DNA of 35,223 bases, from NCBI GenBank assembly GCA_016222905.1, contig JACRPZ010000007.1, positions 1 to 35,223 of the forward strand, in the 5' to 3' direction. The notes beneath the pieces were generated by a model, which had not been told where the DNA came from, did not search any database, and saw only the letters and a program-made list of their open reading frames with translations. Source of the DNA: Nitrospirota bacterium. GTDB taxonomy: Bacteria > Nitrospirota > Thermodesulfovibrionia > UBA6902. Both the position numbers and the translations under genes were made by a program. Below, in pieces: positions 1-6,428 of the stretch (position 1 is its first letter; every line of letters starts with the position of its first letter).

Positions 1-435
1 CAGCAGGAGAAGATAACGTTCACCAGATCGCGTAGTTACCGAAAGAATGACAGTTGTTTTGTGGAGCAGAAGAACTACTCAATTGTCAGAAGGGCGGTGG
101 GGTATCTCAGATATGACACGAAAGAAGAGCTCCTTGCCATTAATGAGATGTATCGTCACCTCCGGCTGTATACGAACTTCTTTCAGCCATCCATGAAACT
201 GACAGAAAAAACACGCAGCGGCAGCAAGGTCACAAAGAAGTATGACAAACCCTTAACCCCTTTCAGAAGGGTTCTTGCCTGCCCTGATGTATCAGAAGAA
301 GATAAGCGGGCATTAAAAAAGCTGTATATAAAGCTCAACCCGGCTCAATTGAAAAGAGAGATTACAAAAATGCAGCAAGAGTTATACAGATTGAACGCTC
401 AAAAACGATCTCCAAAGAAGAAAAAGGCTGCCTGA
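1..435 (+). CDS. Integrase-type (DDE) transposase, C-terminal part
   Basis: The reading frame is open from base 1, so this is the last 144 residues of a transposase that begins outside the window. Near residue 22 the motif FVEQKN carries the glutamate expected as the third catalytic residue of an rve-type DDE integrase. It is followed by the typical VRRAVGYLRYDT and FFQPSMKL stretches and a very basic C-terminus. I recognise the pattern from IS481/ISNCY-like transposases common in anaerobes; the exact family was not tested. An internal GTG at 61 would give a shorter frame but is not a real start, because the homology runs through it. The first residues of an apparently same-family transposase appear at 35197, in the same orientation. 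Confidence 0.8.
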   Translation, partial: QQEKITFTRSRSYRKNDSCFVEQKNYSIVRRAVGYLRYDTKEELLAINEMYRHLRLYTNFFQPSMKLTEKTRSGSKVTKKYDKPLTPFRRVLACPDVSEEDKRALKKLYIKLNPAQLKREITKMQQELYRLNAQKRSPKKKKAA

Positions 436-1034
436 TGAACTATACCTTTTGTATAGATTTTTACATGAGAAACAATATGAATAGAGTCGGGATGCCGGTG
501 AGACGGAGGCGCGCAGCCCCGTGCTATATCTTCGAAGGACTGTGGTGGCAGACTCGCGAGGTCCCTCAGGTACTGCCGTTCCTGCAAGCACTTGCGGCAT
601 TCGACGGCGGCTTGTCTCTGAGTCATCGCACATTCAGGACCGGTGACGACCTCCGGTACTGGTTCAGCCGTATCCCGAAGGGTGATCGCTCACTGGTCTA
701 CATCGCCTGTCATGGGCGTGATGGCAACCTTAAGCCTGTAGACGGCCGCTCTCAAGTCAAATGGGAAGAGCTTATTGACGCGCTCAGGGCAGCCAAGCCC
801 GGAGCCATTGAATTTCTCCACTTCGGCGCCTGCGAAATGGTCGAGGAAGGGAACCGCCGCAGCCGTCTTGAGACACTTGCTGAGGCAAGCGGCGCACGCT
901 GGGTGTCAGGCTACACAAAGAGCATGGACTGGCTCTCTTCAATGCTGCTTGACGTCGCTTTCGTTGCCGACCTCTATCTGCCCTTCTATCACGACACATA
1001 TTGCCGCCGGCCTCAGTTGCAGAAGCGTGCCTAG
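435..1034 (+). CDS. Caspase/CHAT-like cysteine peptidase, truncated by TAG
   Basis: The protein has a caspase-like His/Cys pair: YIACHG (His93 counted from the 435 start) and FGAC (Cys133), each after a hydrophobic strand, then VSGYTKSMDW. This layout matches stand-alone caspase-like proteins of the DUF6642/CHAT type; the family name is from memory. Such proteases act in bacterial regulated proteolysis or defence, but no target is visible here. The ATG at 435 overlaps the transposase stop. ATG 480 or 492 is at least as likely, because the first 20 residues look non-conserved. The frame ends at TAG 1032-1034, yet sensible coding continues in the same frame to 1142 (next entry). The gene is richer in G+C than its neighbours, which suggests transfer. 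Both catalytic residues lie before the TAG, so a truncated active protein is possible. Confidence 0.65.
   Translation: MNYTFCIDFYMRNNMNRVGMPVRRRRAAPCYIFEGLWWQTREVPQVLPFLQALAAFDGGLSLSHRTFRTGDDLRYWFSRIPKGDRSLVYIACHGRDGNLKPVDGRSQVKWEELIDALRAAKPGAIEFLHFGACEMVEEGNRRSRLETLAEASGARWVSGYTKSMDWLSSMLLDVAFVADLYLPFYHDTYCRRPQLQKRA
440..463 (+). terminator. Weak stem-loop with T run after transposase
   Basis: A CTATAC / GTATAG 6-bp stem (440-445 and 451-456) with a CTTTT loop is followed by ATTTTTA. It lies just after the transposase stop and could be a weak intrinsic terminator. The stem is AT-rich, and it would overlap the longest version of the next gene. Confidence 0.3.
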
Positions 1035-1142
1035 TGGTTCCTTCAGACGTACGAGCAGATAGCGCGTGATCTCGGCTTCAGCGGCCTGGCGCGCAGACTC
1101 AGCGGGATAAATGGGCTTGTGCCGGAACGCCTGCGAACTTAA
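1035..1142 (+). pseudogene. Detached C-terminus of the caspase-like gene
   Basis: Directly after TAG 1032-1034 the same frame stays open for 35 codons to TAA at 1140. It begins WFLQTYEQIARDLGFS and ends with VPERLRT. This reads like the natural C-terminal helix of the upstream protein, not random translation. A single CAG, GAG or AAG to TAG change explains the break. Alternatives are stop readthrough or a sequencing error. Confidence 0.6.
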
Positions 1143-1150
1143 AGACATTA

Positions 1151-1172
1151 TGGCAAAGAGTTTGCCTTTGTT
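1151..1172 (+). terminator. Stem-loop; terminator or sigma-54-like promoter
   Basis: GGCAAA (1152-1157) and TTTGCC (1161-1166) form a perfect stem with a GAG loop, followed by TTTGTT. It begins 9 bases after the ancestral end of the caspase-like gene, as a short terminator would. The same bases also read TGGC-N7-TTGC with GG and GC 10 bases apart, the -24/-12 spacing of a sigma-54 promoter pointing toward the toxin-antitoxin pair. Sequence alone does not decide between the two. Confidence 0.35.
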
Positions 1173-1234
1173 AAATGTCCGACACAATCTGCTTTACTGA
1201 TCAGTCTTTTGTAGCTTTATATCTCTCAAAAACC

Positions 1235-1263
1235 TTGACAAATGTTAACACGCAAGTTAACAT
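1235..1263 (+). promoter_or_regulatory. Promoter and operator of the toxin-antitoxin pair
   Basis: A perfect -35 TTGACA (1235-1240) is followed after 17 bp by TAACAT (1258-1263) as -10. Between and over them lies the inverted repeat TGTTAAC-N6-GTTAACA (1243-1249 and 1256-1262), a likely operator for the XRE antitoxin encoded downstream. Transcription would start near 1270, which is the GTG start of the toxin. Confidence 0.7.
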
Positions 1264-1269
1264 ACTTCT

Positions 1270-1626
1270 GTGGGCAAGACAGTAATATTTTACAGAACTA
1301 TTGACGGTAAATGTCCGGTGCGGGAATTTCTCGATTCGCTGCCGGGGAAGGCGGCGCAGAAAGTTGTATGGGTGTTGGGCATTATTGAAGAGCTTGATAT
1401 TGTGCCTTCGTCATATTTAAAGAAACTGGTGAGTACCGAGGAGATATGGGAATGCAGAATTCAGTTTGGGGCAAATGCATACCGGATATTCTCCTTCTTC
1501 GACAGCAATTCAATAATTGTTCTTACTCACGGACTGATTAAAAAAACACAGAAGACGCCTCATAGGGAGATAGAAAGAGCCGAAGCTTACAGAAAAGATT
1601 ATTTACAGAGGAGGTTAAAAAAATGA
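1270..1626 (+). CDS. RelE/HigB-type toxin (Gp49-like)
   Basis: A 118-residue protein of the phage-derived Gp49/HigB-like branch of the RelE superfamily, ribosome-associated mRNA endonucleases. Visible signs are DGKCPVREFLDSL near the N-terminus, IWECRIQFGANAYRIFSFF in the central strands, and HGLIKKTQKTP followed by a basic helix at the C-terminus. The gene starts with GTG and has no Shine-Dalgarno sequence. Its start coincides with the predicted transcription start, so the message may be leaderless. The stop overlaps the antitoxin start by 4 bases (ATGA). Toxin-first order is usual for HigBA. It is probably repressed by the antitoxin at the adjoining inverted repeat. Confidence 0.88.
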   Translation: MGKTVIFYRTIDGKCPVREFLDSLPGKAAQKVVWVLGIIEELDIVPSSYLKKLVSTEEIWECRIQFGANAYRIFSFFDSNSIIVLTHGLIKKTQKTPHREIERAEAYRKDYLQRRLKK

Positions 1627-1898
1627 GTGACCTAAAGAAATACGTTTATGAAAGAAAGAAGAGGGACAAGGCATTTGCCGAGGGGTATGACGAGGGATAT
1701 GAGCAGTTCAAGATCGGGGCGGTGCTCAAGCAGGCACGTGAGACTGCAGGGCTGACGCAGGAAGAGCTTGCCCGTACACTTAAAACAAAGAAGACAGCCA
1801 TATCACGGATAGAGAACCATGCTGATGATATAAAGCTCTCTACATTAGAGAAGGTAGCTCATGCCCTTGGCAGGCGACTAGAAGTGAAGATAGCCTAA
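1623..1898 (+). CDS. XRE-family antitoxin (HigA-like)
   Basis: A 91-residue protein with a lambda-repressor-like helix-turn-helix in the C-terminal two thirds (IGAVLKQARETAGLTQEELA, then KTAISRIENH and LSTLEKVAHALG). The N-terminal 30 residues are charged and probably contact the toxin. The start ATG overlaps the toxin stop, and AGGAGG-like bases (GAGGAGG within the toxin end) lie upstream. It would neutralise the 1270 toxin and repress the operon through TGTTAAC-N6-GTTAACA. The pair lies beside a transposase and a broken gene, consistent with a mobile cassette. Confidence 0.88.
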   Translation: MSDLKKYVYERKKRDKAFAEGYDEGYEQFKIGAVLKQARETAGLTQEELARTLKTKKTAISRIENHADDIKLSTLEKVAHALGRRLEVKIA

Positions 1899-2010
1899 AT
1901 AAGGCTCGGATAAGCCGAATTGCCAATAAAAAAAATATAATAAAATTCATCAGATAACGTCAAGCAATTCTTTGTATTGACGACACCTTTTAAATTATGC
2001 TACCGTTCAG

Positions 2011-2047
2011 CTAATAACTGGTTGGAATCGTCCAACCACGTTATTAG
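2011..2047. repeat. Long near-perfect hairpin upstream of the HEPN gene
   Basis: CTAATAACTGGTTGGA (2011-2026) pairs with TCCAACCACGTTATTAG (2031-2047) over 16 bp with one bulged C and an ATCG loop. No T run follows, so it is not an ordinary terminator. Outer bases ATAACGT (1954-1960) can also pair with ACGTTAT (2038-2044). A folded recombination site of attC type or an RNA-level regulator are possibilities, but attC core sequences do not fit well. Confidence 0.5.
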
Positions 2048-2101
2048 AGCCCGACTTACGCCGCTCAACTTTTCAAAAACCTTAAACATAAAGAGACATC
2101 A

Positions 2102-2833
2102 ATGCCCAGCCCTAAATGTAAGCCAAAAATTACCGATGCTGTATCTCAAGCCCTCAACGATCCTGATATGAGTATATTAGCAATCCATGGCTGCTTAGTT
2201 TGTAACACCCTTTCGCATTTTACTCGATACCCTTTGGTTGCTGCTAAGTTTGCCGCCAATATAGCACAGGGCATTGAGACTAAATATAAGACCGAAAGAC
2301 CCCCGCAAGACGAATTTGATTTATATTTGTCCCAAATATCAGCTGCTATTATTTGTTCTGTAGTTGCAATGGAATCGCATATCAACGAATACATAATTGG
2401 GAACACTAAGACTCTTGATAAACCATGTTTTGTGCCTCTCCCCGCCTTATTGAAAAAATATAATCTCGGCAAAAAGAACAAAAAGAAGATTACCTTAAAA
2501 GAACTCTTTGAATCTACGTCCGTTCTTCTTAAATATGACACAGTTTTTTCTATTCTAAATAATCGCCTTATCACGATCCCGCACTCCACTTTAATTCAGG
2601 ATATTACGCATATTGTAAAGCTTCGTAATCTTCTTGTTCATTTTACACCTGAATATAGTGATGCACTTGATCAGCATGCTAATATCAAGAAAAAAAACCA
2701 CAATCTACGTTTCCCCATAAATCCATTTTCTAATAGTACAACTCGTTTCCCGTACTTTTTAAGTGCTAAGTGTGCGATGGTAAGCCATATGCGTAGTGAA
2801 GAGTTTATTAAATTATTCAACTCACATTGCTGA
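2102..2833 (+). CDS. Hypothetical protein with HEPN-like RNase motif
   Basis: A 243-residue protein I do not recognise as a named family. It is largely helical and contains LRNLLVHF at residues 174-181, which fits the R-X4-H motif of HEPN ribonucleases (R175, H180) near the end of the fold. A lysine-rich linker (KKNKKK) lies near residue 125. ATG 2102 has a weak AGAG upstream. Codon use is strikingly AT-rich (many CTT, ATT, GTT, AAA) compared with the caspase-like gene and the core genes, which suggests recent acquisition. No partner gene lies beside it in the same orientation. HEPN proteins are often toxins or abortive-infection effectors; that role is inferred from one motif. Confidence 0.6.
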   Translation: MPSPKCKPKITDAVSQALNDPDMSILAIHGCLVCNTLSHFTRYPLVAAKFAANIAQGIETKYKTERPPQDEFDLYLSQISAAIICSVVAMESHINEYIIGNTKTLDKPCFVPLPALLKKYNLGKKNKKKITLKELFESTSVLLKYDTVFSILNNRLITIPHSTLIQDITHIVKLRNLLVHFTPEYSDALDQHANIKKKNHNLRFPINPFSNSTTRFPYFLSAKCAMVSHMRSEEFIKLFNSHC

Positions 2834-2915
2834 GATAGGAAGAACTTTACCGGGGTCAAAGGGATTATTTATCACACTCGTCACTCACTTCTGTATTCCC
2901 TTCGATTCCCATAAA

Positions 2916-3755
2916 CTATCCAAAACTTAAAACGCAGGTTGAGCAAATATCGCCCTTACTTCTTCCCTTACACAACCCTGAAATCCCATGATGGCATAGC
3001 GCAAAGTCGTATTTGATAGGGTCTTGCGGATCCATTTCCCTAAGCGCAGTGGTTATCTCCAGCGCTGTTTTCCAGTCAGCGGCTTTTCTCCGGGTTAAAC
3101 CAAGGCATTGAGATATTCTCGCTATATGGGTGTCCAGAGGTATTATCAATTTTGAAGGCGGTATCTTGTCCCAGATGCCTAAATCCACATCTTTATTTCT
3201 TACCATCCACCTGAGAAAAAGATTCATGCGTTTACACGCGCTGCCTTTTTCAGGAGACGGGAGAAGATGGCTCAGTCCATGCGGTCTGATATTTTTTTTA
3301 TAAATTGGCGATGTATCTATGCTCAAGAAGAAGTTTATGAAACCTGTAAGGGCGTTTTGTATATCTTCATCTCTAGGACGGTAGTTTTGATAAAAGAGGT
3401 TTCTGAGCGAGCCCCATTTCCGAAGCGCTGAACTTAGCATGTAAATAAAACAGAGGATATCATCTTCTTTGCTAAACCTATAACTTATCCCCCTTAAATA
3501 TTTGCTATCCTTTTTCAGGTTGAAATTCAATATGAAAGAGGCAGGATGTGTGCCGCCGGGTTTCAGGATTTTCTCAATTACAGGCTTGAAGAGGTCAATC
3601 CTCCCGTATGCGAAAGACGATGCGATAAAGCCCGCAATCTCTATATCGTCAGGGTCTGAGTATCTGTGGGGAAACTCGATAGGGTCGTGCTTGAGCCTGT
3701 CTTTGAAGTTGTAATCCCTGTAAAATCTCTCAAGGGTCTCTTTTAATGAGCGCAT
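2916..3755 (-). CDS. TIGR02757/DUF2400 family protein
   Basis: A 279-residue protein matching the uncharacterised DUF2400 (TIGR02757) family. Key parts are EIAGFIASSFAYGR near residue 40, IPLDTHIARISQCLGL near residue 205, and a C-terminal CHHGISGLC...C..C set (Cys254, 262, 271, 274). The DTH-x2-R block and terminal cysteines resemble HhH-GPD DNA glycosylases with an iron-sulfur loop, although the cysteine spacing differs from endonuclease III. A DNA-related role is therefore an inference. The start ATG has no strong ribosome site. It probably shares a transcript with the membrane protein gene 25 bases upstream. Confidence 0.85.
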   Translation of the reverse strand: MRSLKETLERFYRDYNFKDRLKHDPIEFPHRYSDPDDIEIAGFIASSFAYGRIDLFKPVIEKILKPGGTHPASFILNFNLKKDSKYLRGISYRFSKEDDILCFIYMLSSALRKWGSLRNLFYQNYRPRDEDIQNALTGFINFFLSIDTSPIYKKNIRPHGLSHLLPSPEKGSACKRMNLFLRWMVRNKDVDLGIWDKIPPSKLIIPLDTHIARISQCLGLTRRKAADWKTALEITTALREMDPQDPIKYDFALCHHGISGLCKGRSKGDICSTCVLSFG

Positions 3756-3780
3756 TGCTTACGTTTTGTTGAAGGCGGTA

Positions 3781-4326
3781 TTATATAACTGTTTTTCTTT
3801 TTAATTTTCCATCAAAAATCTGACTGATAACTTCTTTGTCCTCGGCATTCGCTGTCAAGCCGCGGATTGTGAAATATATATTTATATTTTTGGTGACAAT
3901 TCGGAGAATATAATTTTGCTTAAAATCTGTCCCCCATTCATACCCTTTTATTGATCTCCAATAATAATTACCATATGCGGAGATAATGCCATTTTCAGTA
4001 AATATGGTTTTTGCTCTGAAAGGACTACTATTAAAGGATAAGTTGCCAAAGAAAACGATGGAACTCAAAATGGACAGCCAGCCATACAAGGGTAATTCAG
4101 TCCCTTTAACTATTGTAGCTATCCCAACAATAATAAAAAATACAGCAGGAATACCTATAAAAATCGCAAAAAAAGCGGAATCTCTTGTCCAAAATTTGTT
4201 ATGTCGCAGAGTGAACAACGTTTTACTTTTGCCAATTAAATAGCGACGATAATTGGAGAGCACAGGGTGAATTAACATCAAGGATATTAAAATTATCTCT
4301 ATAATGACTATCAATATATCGCGCAT
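3781..4326 (-). CDS. Hypothetical membrane protein
   Basis: A 181-residue protein with three hydrophobic segments (about residues 3-25, 52-73 and 80-98) and a soluble C-terminal part. The C-terminal region reads FTENGIISAYGNYYWRSIKGYEW, a pattern of membrane proteins with a PH-like tail (DUF5673-like, uncertain). No catalytic motif is visible. The start codon precedes the DUF2400 gene by 25 bases, on the same strand. Codon use is AT-rich compared with the recA region. Confidence 0.6.
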   Translation of the reverse strand: MRDILIVIIEIILISLMLIHPVLSNYRRYLIGKSKTLFTLRHNKFWTRDSAFFAIFIGIPAVFFIIVGIATIVKGTELPLYGWLSILSSIVFFGNLSFNSSPFRAKTIFTENGIISAYGNYYWRSIKGYEWGTDFKQNYILRIVTKNINIYFTIRGLTANAEDKEVISQIFDGKLKRKTVI

Positions 4327-4440
4327 TAATTACCCAACGTATAGTTATTCAGCATTTTAAAAGAGTTTATCCTATGCTTTGTATCATAAGCAAGCAAAGT
4401 CTCCCGAAGTGGTTTATTTGTTAAGCATAGCGTATGTGTT

Positions 4441-4451
4441 TGCTATATAAT
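4441..4451 (+). promoter_or_regulatory. Extended -10 promoter for the osmC gene
   Basis: TGCTATATAAT contains a TG extension and a consensus TATAAT (4446-4451). No -35 at 17 bp is convincing; TTGTTA at 4418 is 22 bp away. Transcription would start near 4458 and give a leader of about 27 bases to the osmC ATG. Confidence 0.5.
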
Positions 4452-4484
4452 ATGAAATATCAAAACATTTGAGGAGGGGTGAGG

Positions 4485-4904
4485 ATGAAGAACGTAAAGG
4501 TTACGCTTGTTGACGGCATGAAATTCAGCGCAATTGCAGGCTCAGGCCATACGGTTGTTATGGACGCGGACCCTGAATCCGGAGGCCGCGACAAAGGCTC
4601 AAGGCCGATCGAGCTTCTTCTGATGGCATTCGGCGGATGCAGCGGTATGGACGTCATCTCGGTATTGCGTAAGAAGAAGGAGAAGGTCAGCAATTTAGAG
4701 ATGAATGTGAAGGGCAAGCAAGCTGAGAGCTATCCTCATAAGTACACTTCCATACATATTGAATATGTGCTAACCGGTAAAGATATTTCCGAAGATGCGG
4801 TAAAGAGGGCAATTGAGCTTTCGCTCGATAAGTACTGTGCCGTTGGGGCGACACTGAGCGGAACAGCGAATATAACACATTCATATAAAATAATTTCTGA
4901 CTAA
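4485..4904 (+). CDS. OsmC family protein
   Basis: A 139-residue OsmC/Ohr-fold protein, a family of small cytoplasmic thiol peroxidases that reduce organic hydroperoxides. The two expected cysteines are visible in LLMAFGGCSGMDV and KYCAVGATL. The arginine-containing GGRDKGSRPIELLL segment precedes the first. I start it at ATG 4485 because GAGGAGG (4471-4477) lies 7 bases upstream; the GTG at 4479 adds only two residues and lies too close to that site. It has its own promoter and is followed by a palindromic repeat, so it is probably a single-gene unit. The reductant and true substrate cannot be read from the sequence. Confidence 0.88.
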   Translation: MKNVKVTLVDGMKFSAIAGSGHTVVMDADPESGGRDKGSRPIELLLMAFGGCSGMDVISVLRKKKEKVSNLEMNVKGKQAESYPHKYTSIHIEYVLTGKDISEDAVKRAIELSLDKYCAVGATLSGTANITHSYKIISD

Positions 4905-4944
4905 CAAGCCACAGGGTAGCCATTCAGTTACGGGTGGATCGTAT

Positions 4945-5035
4945 AAATCCCCTCTTTGAAAAAGAGGGGTAAGGGGAGATTTTATAGAATGAATTGAAAA
5001 ATCCCCCCTCGCCCCCCTTTGCTAAAGTGGGGAAA
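4945..5035. repeat. Paired palindromic intergenic repeat (G/C-run family)
   Basis: Two units in opposite orientation. AAATCCCCTC...GAGGGG-TAAGGGGAGATTT (4945-4983) is followed by AAAAATCCCCCC...CTAAAGTGGGG (about 4996-5034). Close relatives occur at 27998, 29356 and 12288. It resembles a BIME/REP-type element. It runs into the 5' end of the pgpA frame. Confidence 0.8.
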
Positions 5036-5521
5036 TTACCACCTTTACTGAACGCTTACGTCGCAGGGGGATACATAATAAACAGATTATCAACATACTT
5101 TTCAACGCTTGGTTTTACAGGCTACATCCCTTTTGCGCCGGGAACTTTTGGGTCTGCCGTAGGTTTCCTGCTGGTATTTCTGCTGAAACCGGATGATCCA
5201 ACGCTCTTATATCTTCTAACGCTTCTTTTTATTCCGGGGCTGTTTGCATCAAATCATTCTGAGAAATCCCTTGGCAAGGACAGCAAACATATAGTCATAG
5301 ATGAGCTTTGCGGTTATCTCCTGACAGTCCTCTTTATTCCTAAGACAATGCCTTATCTAATCGCGGCTTTTGTATTGTTCAGGTTTTTTGACATCCTTAA
5401 GCCTCCGCCTATAAAAAAGATTGAGCAACGGTTATCAGGCGGGGCAGGCATAATGTTTGACGATCTTCTGGCAGCGGTTTACGCTAATCTCTGCATTCAG
5501 ATATGGAGATATTTTTTTTAA
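4994..5521 (+). CDS. pgpA: Phosphatidylglycerophosphatase A
   Basis: PgpA removes phosphate from phosphatidylglycerophosphate to make phosphatidylglycerol in the inner membrane. The family signatures are clear: GFTGYIPFAPGTFGSAVG, the acidic KHIVIDELCGYLL, and RFFDILKPPPIKKIEQRLSGGAGIMFDDLLAA, with hydrophobic helices between them. The start is uncertain. The coordinates follow a TTG at 4994 that lies inside a palindromic repeat and has no ribosome site. The first 13 residues (KNPPSPPFAKVGK) are repeat-derived. GTG 5027 is another option. The family usually begins near INRLSTYFSTLGF, where only an ATA (5078) follows a GGGGG site at good spacing. No in-frame ATG occurs until far into the gene. 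In related genomes cinA often follows; here it is absent. Confidence 0.88.
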   Translation: MKNPPSPPFAKVGKLPPLLNAYVAGGYIINRLSTYFSTLGFTGYIPFAPGTFGSAVGFLLVFLLKPDDPTLLYLLTLLFIPGLFASNHSEKSLGKDSKHIVIDELCGYLLTVLFIPKTMPYLIAAFVLFRFFDILKPPPIKKIEQRLSGGAGIMFDDLLAAVYANLCIQIWRYFF

Positions 5522-5543
5522 CCCAAACAATGCATTTACATAA

Positions 5544-5736
5544 AACCACAGAGATCACAGAGACATTATTGATTTTAAAAAACCGTTATTTTCAAGTAGT
5601 TCCCAGTGTTCTCTTCTTATTTTTTTTGGGAAATAATCAGCCTTACCCATGCATAAAAGAGTACACAGAGAAAATCATAAAAAACTGTCTATTCTTCTTT
5701 TACTATCGAAATGTTTCCTCTGTGTTCTCTGTGGTT
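5544..5736. repeat. MITE-like element with 19-bp terminal inverted repeats
   Basis: AACCACAGAGATCACAGAG (5544-5562) and CTCTGTGTTCTCTGTGGTT (5718-5736) are inverted repeats with one mismatch. An internal TACACAGAGAAAAT near 5660 repeats the motif. The 193-bp block fills the pgpA-thpR gap where cinA often sits. No protein in it looks real. It resembles the common ACCACAGAG-type intergenic repeats of environmental bacteria. Confidence 0.75.
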
Positions 5737-5817
5737 AATTGCAGTTTACGGGTTAATTTATTGGCGGGTCTATGGTATGCTATTCAAGAAAGAATGCAAA
5801 TTCCTGATGGATAATTA

Positions 5818-6387
5818 TTGAGCGGAGATTTGAGGTCTTTTATTGCCATAGAACTGCCTGAAAAGGTCAAGTCCGCTATATCAGAACTCCAGCAGGAGCT
5901 TAAGAAGCGCAAGGCTGATATAAGATGGGTAAAGCCTGAAAGTATTCATCTTACATTAAAATTTCTTGGCGATACTGACGAGAAGATTCTTGACAGAATA
6001 GTAGAAGCGATAAAAGCAGCATGCGGTGGATATGGCAGGTTTAATCTTGAAACAAAAGGCGTTGGCGTTTTTCCTGATATGCGGGCGCCAAGAGTCTTAT
6101 GGCTTGGGATATCTGATAATGATTCTCTAACAGGGCTTCAAAAGAGTATTGAAGATGGTTTGGCAAAATTAGGTTTCAGTCCTGAGAAGAGGCGGTTCAG
6201 GCCTCATCTTACGATCGGCAGATTTAAATCTTCCTTTGGCAAAGAAGGTTTGTATGATAAAATTGAGGAGCTTAAAGATATAAGTCTGGGATTAATAGAG
6301 GTTCAATCAATCTTTTTGATTAAGAGCGAACTGAACCCTTCCGGAGCAAAGTATACAAAAATTGCGGGAATAGACCTTAAGAAATAG
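5818..6387 (+). CDS. thpR: RNA 2',3'-cyclic phosphodiesterase
   Basis: A 189-residue member of the 2H phosphoesterase superfamily (LigT/ThpR), which opens 2',3'-cyclic phosphates on RNA ends. Both HxTx motifs are present: HLTLKFLG near residue 43 and HLTIGRFK near residue 130, with the expected N-terminal RSFIAIELP. The start is a TTG at 5818. A second TTG at 5830 would begin at LRSFIAIEL, which matches many relatives, but GGAG lies only 2 bases before it. recA follows 41 bases downstream on the same strand, the usual order in this lineage. Confidence 0.9.
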   Translation: MSGDLRSFIAIELPEKVKSAISELQQELKKRKADIRWVKPESIHLTLKFLGDTDEKILDRIVEAIKAACGGYGRFNLETKGVGVFPDMRAPRVLWLGISDNDSLTGLQKSIEDGLAKLGFSPEKRRFRPHLTIGRFKSSFGKEGLYDKIEELKDISLGLIEVQSIFLIKSELNPSGAKYTKIAGIDLKK

Positions 6388-6428
6388 AAATAATAAATCA
6401 ACAAAGAAAAACATAAGGAGGAGGCAAC

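Noticed and set aside
1034-1186. Right end of the position-1 insertion sequence near GACACA (1181), making the caspase-like gene a passenger
   Set aside because: No copies of the TTGCCTCA/CGATACGAAA repeats occur there; the match is six bases only.
1977-2171. 64-residue frame before the HEPN gene
   Set aside because: It reads through the hairpin and overlaps the better-supported gene in another frame.
5503-5814. Open frame across the pgpA-thpR gap
   Set aside because: It translates the inverted-repeat element, starts inside pgpA, lacks a ribosome site and has low-complexity Ile/Phe content.
6388-6428. LexA box before recA
   Set aside because: The 41-base gap contains no CTGT-N8-ACAG or GAAC-N4-GTTC pattern.
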